NCBI GenBank assembly: GCA_017395685.1
Contig: JAFQOD010000047.1
Coordinates: forward strand, 48,669-112,668
Direction of reading: 5' to 3'
Source of the DNA: Clostridia bacterium
Lineage (GTDB): Bacteria; Bacillota; Clostridia; Christensenellales; Aristaeellaceae
DNA length: 64,000 nt
Below, piece by piece: positions 55,988 through 63,957 of the stretch. Made by a program: the position numbers and the translations under genes. The first letter of the stretch is position 1. Each line of letters begins with the position of its first letter. Under the pieces are notes generated by a model. The model was not told the DNA's origin and searched no databases. It saw only the letters and a list, made by a program, of their open reading frames with translations.

Positions 55988-56467
55988 ATGGAAGAAAAGA
56001 AGAATTATATCCAATGGATCCGTGGCAAGGTAGGGCATGAAAAGATTATCCTCGTGTTTGCAGGCGGCTGCATCTTCAATGAAAAGGGAGAAGTGCTGCT
56101 TCAAAGAAGGGGGGATAGCGGCAAGTGGGGATTTCCAGGCGGCGCTATCGAATTGGGAGAAACACCCGAAATGGCAGCAATCAGGGAAATAAAAGAAGAA
56201 ACGGGATTAGATGTTCAAATCAAGCGGCTGATTGGCGTCTATACGGATGTAGATATGGTATATCCCAATGGCGATCAGGCCCAGAGCATCTGTATAGCCT
56301 ATGAGTTTTCGGTATCCGGCGGTAAACTTTTCTGCGATCAGCATGAAACGCTGGAACTGAAATATTTTTCATTGGATGCGATGCCGGAATTATTCTGCAA
56401 ACAGCATGAAGAGCTATTCTGTGATATAAAAGCACGATATGGTATGGTGTTTTCTTTGGAAGAATAA
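55988..56467 (+). CDS. Nudix hydrolase
   Basis: 159 residues with the full Nudix box, GGAIELGETPEMA followed by IREIKEETGL (GX5EX7REUXEEXGU), near residues 57-79. It hydrolyses a nucleoside-diphosphate-linked compound; the substrate is unknown. A strand with GGCIFNEKGEVLLQRRG precedes the box. It seems more AT-rich than neighbours. It stands alone between a repeat and a terminator. Confidence 0.9.
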   Translation: MEEKKNYIQWIRGKVGHEKIILVFAGGCIFNEKGEVLLQRRGDSGKWGFPGGAIELGETPEMAAIREIKEETGLDVQIKRLIGVYTDVDMVYPNGDQAQSICIAYEFSVSGGKLFCDQHETLELKYFSLDAMPELFCKQHEELFCDIKARYGMVFSLEE

Positions 56468-56482
56468 AGCAACAGAATTGAA

Positions 56483-56515
56483 AACAGCGCTGCCGCATGG
56501 CAAGCGCTGTTTTTT
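56483..56515. terminator. Terminator between convergent genes
   Basis: AACAGCGCT/AGCGCTGTT 9-bp stem with an inner GCC/GGC pairing, followed by TTTTT on the plus strand. It sits between the Nudix gene and the convergent amidohydrolase. Confidence 0.85.
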
Positions 56516-56516
56516 G

Positions 56517-57311
56517 TTACAGGTTCAGAAGCTTCAATAAATTCTCACTGAAAATTTTTTTCAGTGCCCGATCAGATAATCCCAGGGACAGCAGGATTTC
56601 TTTTTCTTTCCCTGCGTGCCACATGGGATAATCACTGCCGAAGAGCACCCGATCTTCGCCGTAAAGATCGATCAATTCCTTTGCCCGCTCCCTTGTCATG
56701 CCGAAGAAGGAAGAGGAGCAATCCATATACACATTTTCTTCCTCAGCCAGGCATCTGGCAGCCTCATCCCATTCGCTGTAGCCCCCTAAGTGGGCGCAGA
56801 TCAGCTTCAGATTGGGAAACTGCCGCAGAATAGGGGGGATCAGCGTGGGATTGGAATAATGATATCGTTTATCACCGGTATGCAGCAGCATAGGGCATTT
56901 TCCTTCGCAGGCGGCATACAGCTTTTTTGCTTTTTCATCCCCCAGGCTGAAGCGCTGCATATCGGGATGAAGCTTCACCCCCAGTAGCCCGGCATCCAGA
57001 ATGCGCTGCAATTCCTTTTCCACATCCTGCATATCGGGATGCAATGTACCAAATCCCATCAGCCTGTGGGAATGCTCCTGCACGGTACGGATCAGGAAAT
57101 CATTGATGTGGGATACGTGCAGCCCATCCACTGCTGCGCTGCATACCAGGCATTTTTCCACCCCGGATTCTTCGCTTACCCGAAGCAAAGTATCCACCGT
57201 GCCATCCAAAGTCATGGGAATATCATAAAATTGACCGATACTTTCCACCGCCCGGAGGGCGATTTTATCGGGATATACATGGGTGTGGCAATCGATAATG
57301 GTATATTGCAT
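56517..57311 (-). CDS. Amidohydrolase-2 family metal-dependent hydrolase
   Basis: 264 residues, TIM-barrel hydrolase of the ACMSD-like (COG2159) group. Metal ligands are visible as the HxH in DCHTHVYP (His9, His11), His in VKLHPDMQ, His in LLHTGDK, His in CAHLGG and the late Asp in FGSDYPMW. These enzymes act as decarboxylases or hydrolases on small carboxylic acids; the substrate is not evident. Its start lies 13 bases after the YlmH gene stop, so they form a small operon. Confidence 0.87.
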   Translation of the reverse strand: MQYTIIDCHTHVYPDKIALRAVESIGQFYDIPMTLDGTVDTLLRVSEESGVEKCLVCSAAVDGLHVSHINDFLIRTVQEHSHRLMGFGTLHPDMQDVEKELQRILDAGLLGVKLHPDMQRFSLGDEKAKKLYAACEGKCPMLLHTGDKRYHYSNPTLIPPILRQFPNLKLICAHLGGYSEWDEAARCLAEEENVYMDCSSSFFGMTRERAKELIDLYGEDRVLFGSDYPMWHAGKEKEILLSLGLSDRALKKIFSENLLKLLNL

Positions 57312-57324
57312 AATTTCTCCTGTA

Positions 57325-58074
57325 TCAGATGTATAAATCCACGGCGGTATTGCTTTTCCCTTTTTTGGACAGGCTTTCCACGCCCATATAGCGCATCCTG
57401 CCGAATCCCCGGACGGATATCATTTCCCCTTCCTTGGGGGTATAGCCGGGGCTTTCGCACAAACGGCCGTTGACGAAAATTTTCCCTGCAGGAAACAGAT
57501 CCTGGGCGTCGCCCCGGGATAATTTGTATACATGGGCAATCAGGGCGTCAATGCGGGGGGAGGTGACCTGCACCAGCTGCCGTTTTACGGTATACAGAGG
57601 GCCGTCCGGCAGCTGCCGGGTAATCTCACAGGACAGGGTGGTGCGCTTGGCCTGGATCAGATGATCAATCAGGTAGGGTGCGATCCTTTCTACACAGAAA
57701 AGATAGGCTTCCTTCTCCCGGACGATGATATCGCCGATCAGCTCCCGCTCAATGCCCAGGGCCATCACGGCCCCCAGGAAATCACGGTGAGTCAGATCAT
57801 CGGAAAATCTGGCGTTGGCAGGCCTGATATGGATGCAGGCGATGGGAAAAGGGGCGTCATAACCGCATAATTCCTCGCTGCCAAAGCGCAGCATCTGCCG
57901 TTCGCATCCTTCAGCGCCTCCAAAGAGGGTATAGGGCGCAGGGGCCAGGGATGGCAGCGCCCGGTGGAAGCAGGAAAGGGCATTGAGATCCAGAAAATTG
58001 GTGAAAGCATAGCTGCCCTGATTCCAGGATCGGTTGGCCAGTTCCGCAAAACGGCGGGCCAGCATATCATCCAT
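57325..58074 (-). CDS. ylmH: YlmH-family S4-domain RNA-binding protein
   Basis: 249 residues. The first 90 residues are a YlmH-type N-terminal domain (FTNFLDLNAL, YTLFGGAEGCER), followed by a central domain (THRDFLGAVMALGIERELIGDI) and a C-terminal S4 RNA-binding domain (SRGDAQDLFPAGKIFVNGRL, about 185-245). YlmH homologues bind stalled 50S subunits and act in rescue of stalled translation. In Bacillus the gene lies by divIVA; here it stands with an amidohydrolase. ATG 58074 follows GGAGGG. Confidence 0.92.
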   Translation of the reverse strand: MDDMLARRFAELANRSWNQGSYAFTNFLDLNALSCFHRALPSLAPAPYTLFGGAEGCERQMLRFGSEELCGYDAPFPIACIHIRPANARFSDDLTHRDFLGAVMALGIERELIGDIIVREKEAYLFCVERIAPYLIDHLIQAKRTTLSCEITRQLPDGPLYTVKRQLVQVTSPRIDALIAHVYKLSRGDAQDLFPAGKIFVNGRLCESPGYTPKEGEMISVRGFGRMRYMGVESLSKKGKSNTAVDLYI

Positions 58075-58139
58075 TGCCTCATCCCTCCTTCCGGGTCATT
58101 ATAGCATTGCTTCCTTCTTCCTGCAAGGGTGCAAGCTGC

Positions 58140-58168
58140 TTGCATTCTGTTCTTTTTGCTGATACAAT
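58140..58168 (+). promoter_or_regulatory. Promoter of the amidohydrolase-Nudix-kinase operon
   Basis: TTGCAT (58140-58145), 17-base spacer, TACAAT (58163-58168), 47 bases before the start codon. Confidence 0.7.
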
Positions 58169-58215
58169 AAAGAAGAAATAAAAAGCATTCCCTTGAAAAA
58201 AGGACGGCGAATGAT

Positions 58216-59826
58216 ATGGATACAATTTTTTATAACGGTATTGTGATTACAATGGATGAAATGCATCCTCGTGCCCAGGCAGTGGCTGTAAAAGACGGGC
58301 TTGTTTTTGCCGTGGGCAGCAATGAGGAAATGCTGGCCCTGAAAAATGATGCCACCCAATGTGTGGATCTTGGAGGCGCCGCCCTCTATCCCGGCATGGT
58401 GGACAGCCATATGCATGCCCTCAATCTGGGGGCTTCCCGCCGGGGGGTGATGCTGGATGGCATCAAAAAGCGGGCGGATGTATTGGCGGCAATTGAAAGA
58501 AAGGCTGCTGTTACCCCCAAGGGGATGCTTATTCAGGCCCGGGGCTTCAATCAGGATCTGTGGGATGATCCCCGGCTCATTACCCGGGCAGAACTGGATC
58601 AGATTGCTCCCGATCATCCGGTGAAGATGGTGCGGGTATGCGGCCATCTGGTGGTGGCCAATACCAGAACCATTGAACTGGTGGGTGTTACCCGGGATAC
58701 CAAGGTGCCCGATGGGGGCGAAATGGATTTTGATCAGGGCTTCTTTTCTGAAAGCGCCCTCAGCCTGATCAACCGGGACCGGGTGGATGAAGGGGTGCAG
58801 GTATGCAAGCAATTGCTGCTTTCTGTATTGAATGAATGCGCTGATTCCGGCCTGACCGGCATTTATTCCGATGACCTGGGCACGGCGGGATTTTCCATGC
58901 ATACGGTGATTGCCGCTTATCGGGAATTGGAAGCGGAAGGGAAAATGCCCCTCCGGGTGGTGCAGCAGTGCAATCTGGGCGGGGATGATGAGGAACTCAA
59001 GGAATTCCTGAAGGCCGGCTATCATTACGGTCAGGGCAGCGCCATGTACAGGCTGGGGCCCCGGAAGGCATTTGCCGATGGCAGCCTGGGCGCTCGCACT
59101 GCCTGGCTCAATGCCCCTTATGCCGATGCTCCCGGCGTGATCGGCGTGCCTGTCTTTACCCAGGAGGAACTGAATACCTTTGCCCTTCATTCCCATCAGG
59201 CCGGGCTGCCCTTCATCGTGCATGCCATTGGCGACGGCGCTGTGGATTGCGTACTTAATGCCATTGAGTATGCGCGCCGCCTGATGCCTGAAACCAGCCA
59301 TTTTCGGGATGGCATTGTCCACTGCCAGATTACAGGGCAGGAAACACTACGGCGCATTATCGATATGAAGGTGGATGTCTATGCCCAGCCCGTCTTTACG
59401 GAATATGATCTGCATATTTGCCGGGATCGGGTAGGGGCTCAGCTGGAAAAGACCAGTTATAACTGGAAGACCCTTCTGGACAGCGGGGTATGCATTTCTT
59501 CCGGCAGTGATTGCCCGGTGGAGCCCTTTGCCCCGGCAAAAAATATCTATTGCGCTGTGACCCGCAAGGATTTTGATGGTTTCCCTGAGGGGGGATGGCT
59601 GCCGGAGCAGTGCCTGACAGTGGATGAAGCGGTCTATTGCCATACGGTGATGGCGGCAAGAACGGTGGGCCTGGAATCAGAACGGGGACGGGTGAAAAAG
59701 GGCCTGTTTGCTGATTTCACCATTTTCCCCCGGGATCTTTCTGCCATAGATCCTATGGAAATCCAGCATCAGAAGCCATTGATGACCGTGGTGGGCGGAA
59801 AAATCCGCCTGTGCCCCGGTGCTTGA
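58216..59826 (+). CDS. YtcJ-like amidohydrolase (Amidohydro_3)
   Basis: 536 residues. It has a small beta-sandwich formed by both ends and a TIM barrel with the metal HxH in VDSHMHALNL. Further ligands are in VHAIGDGA and VHCQI, and the late Asp is in SSGSDCPVEP. Closely related to YtcJ/NfdA-type enzymes, some of which deformylate N-substituted formamides; the substrate here is not known. First gene of an apparent three-gene operon, 10 bases before the Nudix-DUF1653 gene. Confidence 0.9.
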   Translation: MDTIFYNGIVITMDEMHPRAQAVAVKDGLVFAVGSNEEMLALKNDATQCVDLGGAALYPGMVDSHMHALNLGASRRGVMLDGIKKRADVLAAIERKAAVTPKGMLIQARGFNQDLWDDPRLITRAELDQIAPDHPVKMVRVCGHLVVANTRTIELVGVTRDTKVPDGGEMDFDQGFFSESALSLINRDRVDEGVQVCKQLLLSVLNECADSGLTGIYSDDLGTAGFSMHTVIAAYRELEAEGKMPLRVVQQCNLGGDDEELKEFLKAGYHYGQGSAMYRLGPRKAFADGSLGARTAWLNAPYADAPGVIGVPVFTQEELNTFALHSHQAGLPFIVHAIGDGAVDCVLNAIEYARRLMPETSHFRDGIVHCQITGQETLRRIIDMKVDVYAQPVFTEYDLHICRDRVGAQLEKTSYNWKTLLDSGVCISSGSDCPVEPFAPAKNIYCAVTRKDFDGFPEGGWLPEQCLTVDEAVYCHTVMAARTVGLESERGRVKKGLFADFTIFPRDLSAIDPMEIQHQKPLMTVVGGKIRLCPGA

Positions 59827-59836
59827 AAGGAGTACC

Positions 59837-60565
59837 ATGGAAATTTGGGATTTATATGATATATCCGGAAAACGAACCAGCAAAACCATCGCCAGGGGAG
59901 AGTATATTCCCGAAGGATTTCTTCATCTGACCGTGGACGCCGTTATCCTCAATTCCAAAGGGGAAACGCTTTTGCAGCGCCGGGCCAAAGAAAAAAAGGT
60001 ATATCCTGATCTTTGGTGCATTACCGGCGGCGCCGCCCTGAAGGGGGAGGATGGGGCGACGGCCTGTGCCCGGGAAGTGGAAGAAGAAATGGGCTTTGCG
60101 CCTGATATGGATACCGCCCGGCTGATCAGCCATTATCTCAGGCCGGAAAGGCGTTTTATGCGGGATGTATTCCTGATTTATCAGGATGTGCCGCTGGAAA
60201 AAATGCATTATCAGCCCGGTGAGGTGCAGGATGCCATGTGGATCCTGCCGGAAAAAATTGAATCGGATTCTTCCCTGTCCGCTCAGCTGCATCACTTGGA
60301 TTTCTGGATGGATATTTATCCTTTCATCCTGCTGGAGAGCTATCGTATCCGCATTCCTCAGGGGATTTACCGCCATTATAAGGGCAATCGCTATCAGATG
60401 GTAGGCCTGTCCCTGCATTCTGAAACGCTGGAGCCTATGGTGATCTATCGCGCGCTCTACGGCAGCATGGAAACCTGGGTGCGTCCAGCGGGAATGTGGC
60501 AGGAAATGGTGGATGTGGATGGCGGAAGGGTGCCCCGTTTTGCGTTGGAGGAGGCGGCAGAATGA
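59837..60565 (+). CDS. Nudix hydrolase fused to a DUF1653 domain
   Basis: 242 residues. Residues 1-170 are an isopentenyl-diphosphate-isomerase-like Nudix domain with the box GGAALKGEDGATACAREVEE. Residues about 175-240 are a DUF1653 domain (GIYRHYKGNRYQMVGLSLHS and WVRPAGMW), a small domain of unknown function that is often encoded alone. ATG 59837 follows AAAGGAGT. Its stop overlaps the next start by 4 bases. The partner domain may give target specificity, but this is inference. Confidence 0.87.
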   Translation: MEIWDLYDISGKRTSKTIARGEYIPEGFLHLTVDAVILNSKGETLLQRRAKEKKVYPDLWCITGGAALKGEDGATACAREVEEEMGFAPDMDTARLISHYLRPERRFMRDVFLIYQDVPLEKMHYQPGEVQDAMWILPEKIESDSSLSAQLHHLDFWMDIYPFILLESYRIRIPQGIYRHYKGNRYQMVGLSLHSETLEPMVIYRALYGSMETWVRPAGMWQEMVDVDGGRVPRFALEEAAE

Positions 60566-61122
60566 AACTGGTAATCATATTCGGCCCCCATGCCGTGGGC
60601 AAGATGACGGTTGGCCAGCAATTGTGCAAAATCACCGATCTGGAATTGTTCCATAATCATATGACCATTGAGCCGGTATGCGGCTTGTTCAAAAATCATC
60701 CGGCGGAGCGATCCAGGCTGACGGAATTATTCCGCAGGGAAATTTTTGAGGCGTTTGTCAAAACGGATGAGCCGGGGATGGTCTTTACCTTTATGTGGGC
60801 GCTGGATCAGCAGGCAGACTGGGATTACATTGCCGGCATAGAGCAATTGTTCCTTTCCCATGGGGCTGAAGTTTACTATGTGGAGCTGGAAGCAGATTAC
60901 GATATCCGCATCGATCGCAATAAAACGGAAAACCGCCTGAATAACAAGCCCAGCAAGCGGAATATTGAATGGTCAGAGGGCATGTTCCGGCGTATTGAAG
61001 AAAAATATCGTCTCAATTCCCTGCCTGGGGAAATCAATAAACTCCATTACCTTCGGATCAATAATACCGATCTTTCTGCTGAGGCTGCAGCGGAACGCAT
61101 CAAGGAATACTTTCATTTATAA
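60562..61122 (+). CDS. P-loop kinase-like protein (AAA_33/shikimate-kinase-like)
   Basis: 186 residues. Walker A is GPHAVGKMT (residues 8-16), followed by HNHMTIEPV. A lid/R-rich region DIRIDRNKTENRL and NKPSKRN resembles small-molecule kinases and cytoplasmic P-loop phosphotransferases. The substrate is not known. ATGA overlap with the Nudix-DUF1653 gene and GGAGGAGG upstream show tight translational coupling. A terminator follows. Confidence 0.82.
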   Translation: MKLVIIFGPHAVGKMTVGQQLCKITDLELFHNHMTIEPVCGLFKNHPAERSRLTELFRREIFEAFVKTDEPGMVFTFMWALDQQADWDYIAGIEQLFLSHGAEVYYVELEADYDIRIDRNKTENRLNNKPSKRNIEWSEGMFRRIEEKYRLNSLPGEINKLHYLRINNTDLSAEAAAERIKEYFHL

Positions 61123-61143
61123 AATTTTTTTCCATATGCAGGG

Positions 61144-61171
61144 AACGGCGCATCTGTGCCGTTTCTTTTTT
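61144..61171 (+). terminator. Intrinsic terminator after the kinase-like gene
   Basis: AACGGCGC/GTGCCGTT 8-bp stem with one wobble, loop ATCT, then TCTTTTTT. Confidence 0.8.
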
Positions 61172-61180
61172 GTGCAGTTA

Positions 61181-61189
61181 TGGTATAAT
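61181..61189 (+). promoter_or_regulatory. Extended -10 promoter of the sigma factor operon
   Basis: TGGTATAAT is a perfect extended -10 with no clear -35 (GTTTCT). No ECF-type AAC/CGT pair was recognised here, so autoregulation is not visible. Confidence 0.65.
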
Positions 61190-61229
61190 GAATACCGATG
61201 GAAGTTTTTCCAGGAAAGGGGGAGGGAAA

Positions 61230-61790
61230 ATGGAGCTGAAATTGTTTTCCAAAAAGCAGACGGCGGAGCATTTTGAGCGTCTGGCCGCAGAAAACGAACG
61301 CCAGATCTACGCCCTCTGCTATCATATGATGGGCAATCATGAAGATGCCCAGGATTGCGCCCAGGAAACGATGCTGCGGGCCTTCCGCGCATTTGATTCC
61401 TTCCGGCGGGACGCCCAGTTTTCTACCTGGGCGACGAAAATTGCAATGAATGTATGCGTGGATGCGCTGCGGAAAAGAAAAGAAGTTTATTCTCTTGACA
61501 GCATGCGGGAGGATACCGGCTTTGATGTAAAGGATGAATCCCCTGGCACCTATGCCCGGCTGGAGGAAAAGGAAAGAAAGCGGCTGCTGAAGGAAGGGCT
61601 TTCTGCCCTGGCGCCGGAAATGCGGCAGATGATTATCCTGCGGGATGTGCAGGGATTAAGCTATGATGAAGTGGCGGAGGCGCTGAATCTGCCGCTTGGT
61701 ACGGTAAAAAGCCGGATCAATCGTGCCCGGGAAAAATTATCTGCGGTTTTAAGGAAATCTTCGGAACTTTTTTCGTCCCGTTCCGTCTAA
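61230..61790 (+). CDS. ECF-type RNA polymerase sigma factor
   Basis: 186 residues, sigma-70 group 4. Region 2 covers about 28-95 (HEDAQDCAQETMLRAFRAF for core binding; FSTWATKIAMNVCVDALRKR for -10 recognition). Region 4 covers about 130-180 (LAPEMRQMIILRDVQGLSY, LPLGTVKSRINRAREKL). It is followed 24 bases later by a zinc-finger anti-sigma protein, the usual pairing. ATG 61230 follows AAAGGGGGAGGG. Confidence 0.94.
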   Translation: MELKLFSKKQTAEHFERLAAENERQIYALCYHMMGNHEDAQDCAQETMLRAFRAFDSFRRDAQFSTWATKIAMNVCVDALRKRKEVYSLDSMREDTGFDVKDESPGTYARLEEKERKRLLKEGLSALAPEMRQMIILRDVQGLSYDEVAEALNLPLGTVKSRINRAREKLSAVLRKSSELFSSRSV

Positions 61791-61814
61791 TGATTTGAGA
61801 GGAGGAGAAAAAAC

Positions 61815-62981
61815 ATGGATTGCAAGCAATTTTCAAATCTTCTCGATGCATTGATGGAAGGCAGCCTGCCTGAACAGCAGGCCGCCGCCATGCACCGGCA
61901 CGCAGAGGAATGCGATCGTTGTGCATCGCTGCTTTCCCTGCGGATGGATTGCCGTTCCCTGGATCAGGATGTGGAAATTCCCCCGTCTTTCTCCCAGGGC
62001 TGGCGGCAGATGATACGGGAGGAAAACGGCATGGAGAAATCATCGGGAATGAAAAAATGGCAGCGGTGGATTGCTGTTGCGGCAGCGTTCTTGTTTGTTG
62101 TGGGCGGTACTATGGTCACCCGTGAGGATCTGGCGGCGCCGGCAGACAACAAAGCGCGCTTTTCTTATGCTGCAGAAGAATCAATGGATGCAGGGGCTGT
62201 CAATAGCAATGGCACCATGGCCCGGGGAATGATGTACTCGGCGGCGCCTACGGCGAAAATGGCAGATTCCCTTGCGGCTGAAAACGGCGCAAATTGGCAG
62301 GAAAAAATTATCCGTAACGCCAGCTTCACCATCAAATCCATTTCCTTTGATCAGGATCTGGAAAGCATTCAGGCCCTGGCGCTGGAAATGGGCGGCAGGG
62401 TGGAATATCTTTCTACCAGCGGCGATAAGGAAAATGGAGAAATGCGCCACGGCAGCCTGACCCTGCGGATTCCTGCGGAAAAGCTGGATGCATTTTTATC
62501 CGGCGCCCAGGAAATCGGCCATCTCACATCCCTGCAGCAGGAAAGCCAGGATGTGACCGAAAGTTACTATGATGTAAAGGCAAGGCTGGAAACCCAGCAA
62601 ACAAAAATGGAACGGCTGCAGGCGCTGCTGATCTCCGCACAGGATATTTCCGATCTGATTGAAATTGAAAATTCCATTGCCGATACCCAGTATCAGATTG
62701 ATAGCTATCTGGGCCAGCTGCAGAATTATGACAGCAAGGTGGATTACAGCACGGTCCGCGTGACTCTGAGAGAAATTCAGGTGCAGGAAGCGGAAGAAAT
62801 TTCTCTGGGTGAAAGGATGCTGGGCGGCCTTCGTCATTCCTTGCAATCTGCCGGGGAATTTTTGCGGGATTGCGCTGTGTTCCTGGTGGCAGCGGCGCCC
62901 TGGCTGGCGGCTGGCGGTATTGTGATTTTTGCGGTTGTAAAGATCAGAAAGCGCAGGATGAAGAAAGGGGAAAAGAAATGA
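61815..62981 (+). CDS. Anti-sigma factor: zf-HC2 domain fused to DUF4349
   Basis: 388 residues. The N-terminal anti-sigma zinc finger has His27-x3-Cys-x2-Cys (HAEECDRC, about 27-35). A membrane helix follows at about 83-100. The extracytoplasmic region matches DUF4349 (KIIRNASFTIK..., LRIPAEKLDAFL, VTESYYDVKARLETQ) with a coiled coil (about 235-300), and a second membrane helix lies near 355-377 before a basic C-terminus. The zinc finger should hold the sigma factor, while DUF4349 is placed outside as sensor or partner-binding domain. The stop overlaps the next start by 4 bases. Confidence 0.9.
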   Translation: MDCKQFSNLLDALMEGSLPEQQAAAMHRHAEECDRCASLLSLRMDCRSLDQDVEIPPSFSQGWRQMIREENGMEKSSGMKKWQRWIAVAAAFLFVVGGTMVTREDLAAPADNKARFSYAAEESMDAGAVNSNGTMARGMMYSAAPTAKMADSLAAENGANWQEKIIRNASFTIKSISFDQDLESIQALALEMGGRVEYLSTSGDKENGEMRHGSLTLRIPAEKLDAFLSGAQEIGHLTSLQQESQDVTESYYDVKARLETQQTKMERLQALLISAQDISDLIEIENSIADTQYQIDSYLGQLQNYDSKVDYSTVRVTLREIQVQEAEEISLGERMLGGLRHSLQSAGEFLRDCAVFLVAAAPWLAAGGIVIFAVVKIRKRRMKKGEKK

Positions 62982-63676
62982 AAAAAGGGTTTTGCCTGAT
63001 GATGGCAGTGTTGATGCTCTGCATTGGTTCTCTTCCTGCTCTTGGAGAGGAAAACATCATTCGTGTAACAGGAAATGCGGCCGTCTCCCTTTCGGCTGAT
63101 ACAGCGACGATCCAAATTGGGGTCAATACCAAGAAGGCTACCGTTCAAGAAGCCCAGGCAGAAAACGCCAAGCTGATGAACGCTGTCATTCAGGCGATCC
63201 GCCAGGCTGGAGTGGATGAAAAAGATATTACCACCAGTCAGTTTGATGTCTTTAGTTCCTTTGAATATTCCTATGACGATCAAGGAAAGGAAATCAGCAC
63301 GCCCTGCTATCAGGTAAGCAATATGCTCAGCGTCACCATCCGTGATCTTTCCGTCCTAGGTGCCGTACTGGATGTGGCTGTTGCTGCCGGCGCCAATACC
63401 ACTTACGGAATCAATTTTTCTTCCTCCAGAGAAAATGAGGCATACCAAAAGGCGCTGGTGCGCGCGGTAGAGGATGCGGCTAACAAAGCAAAGACGCTGG
63501 CATCGGCAGCGGGAAAGGAACTGGGGGATCTGAAATTGATTGATGCCAGCCAACAAAATAATTTTTATGGAATTACCAATACTTTCAATGCAAAAGGGGC
63601 GGCGGATGCGGCGGCAATCGTCTCCGGCGATGTTTCTGTCAGCGCTTCTGTGGTGTTGGAATATGCATTCAAGTGA
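62978..63676 (+). CDS. Secreted SIMPL-domain (DUF541) protein
   Basis: 232 residues: signal peptide (about 1-22, cleavage near ALG-EE) and a SIMPL/DUF541 domain (IRVTGNAAVSLSADTATIQIGV; QEAQAENAKLMNAV; YQVSNMLSVTIRDL). SIMPL proteins are periplasmic or cell-surface oligomers of poorly known role, sometimes linked to oxidative stress. Translationally coupled (ATGA) to the anti-sigma gene, so it probably belongs to the same envelope-stress pathway. Confidence 0.9.
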   Translation: MKKGFCLMMAVLMLCIGSLPALGEENIIRVTGNAAVSLSADTATIQIGVNTKKATVQEAQAENAKLMNAVIQAIRQAGVDEKDITTSQFDVFSSFEYSYDDQGKEISTPCYQVSNMLSVTIRDLSVLGAVLDVAVAAGANTTYGINFSSSRENEAYQKALVRAVEDAANKAKTLASAAGKELGDLKLIDASQQNNFYGITNTFNAKGAADAAAIVSGDVSVSASVVLEYAFK

Positions 63677-63694
63677 GAAATGGACACAATTCGG

Positions 63695-63723
63695 CCGGGA
63701 AGCACAAAAACTTCCCGGTTTTT
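63695..63723 (+). terminator. Terminator of the sigma factor operon
   Basis: CCGGGAAG/CTTCCCGG perfect 8-bp stem, 8-base loop, then TTTTT. Confidence 0.9.
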
Positions 63724-63775
63724 CTTATTTTCAAAAAAAGTATCAAAAAAACCAAAATATTTTCAAAAAAAGGTG

Positions 63776-63804
63776 TTGACAAAGGGGAGGTGGTGTGGTA
63801 TTAT
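63776..63804 (+). promoter_or_regulatory. Ribosomal RNA operon promoter
   Basis: TTGACA (63776-63781), 17-base spacer, TATTAT (63799-63804). An A/T-rich tract at 63725-63775, with several A runs, could act as an UP element. Confidence 0.85.
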
Positions 63805-63810
63805 AATCAA

Positions 63811-63957
63811 GCGCTCGCGAGAGAGGAGCCTGAAAGGGTTCTGAAGCGGGCGGAGAACCTTGAAAACGATACAGAGATAAGAGGAAAAACGACAGTTAAT
63901 TCTGGAATGAGTTTTAATCTGGGGCTGGTGTTGAACCAGAAGACCAGATTGAGGATT
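63811..63957 (+). other. Leader of the rRNA operon
   Basis: About 147 bases between promoter and 16S. It contains GAACCTTGAAAACG (63856-63869), a boxA/antitermination-like element seen before Firmicutes rRNA genes. Nested hairpins follow (CTGGT/ACCAG inside AATCTGG/CCAGATT inside TTTAATC/GATTAAA) that bring the end of the leader together just before the mature 16S 5' end. Confidence 0.65.
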
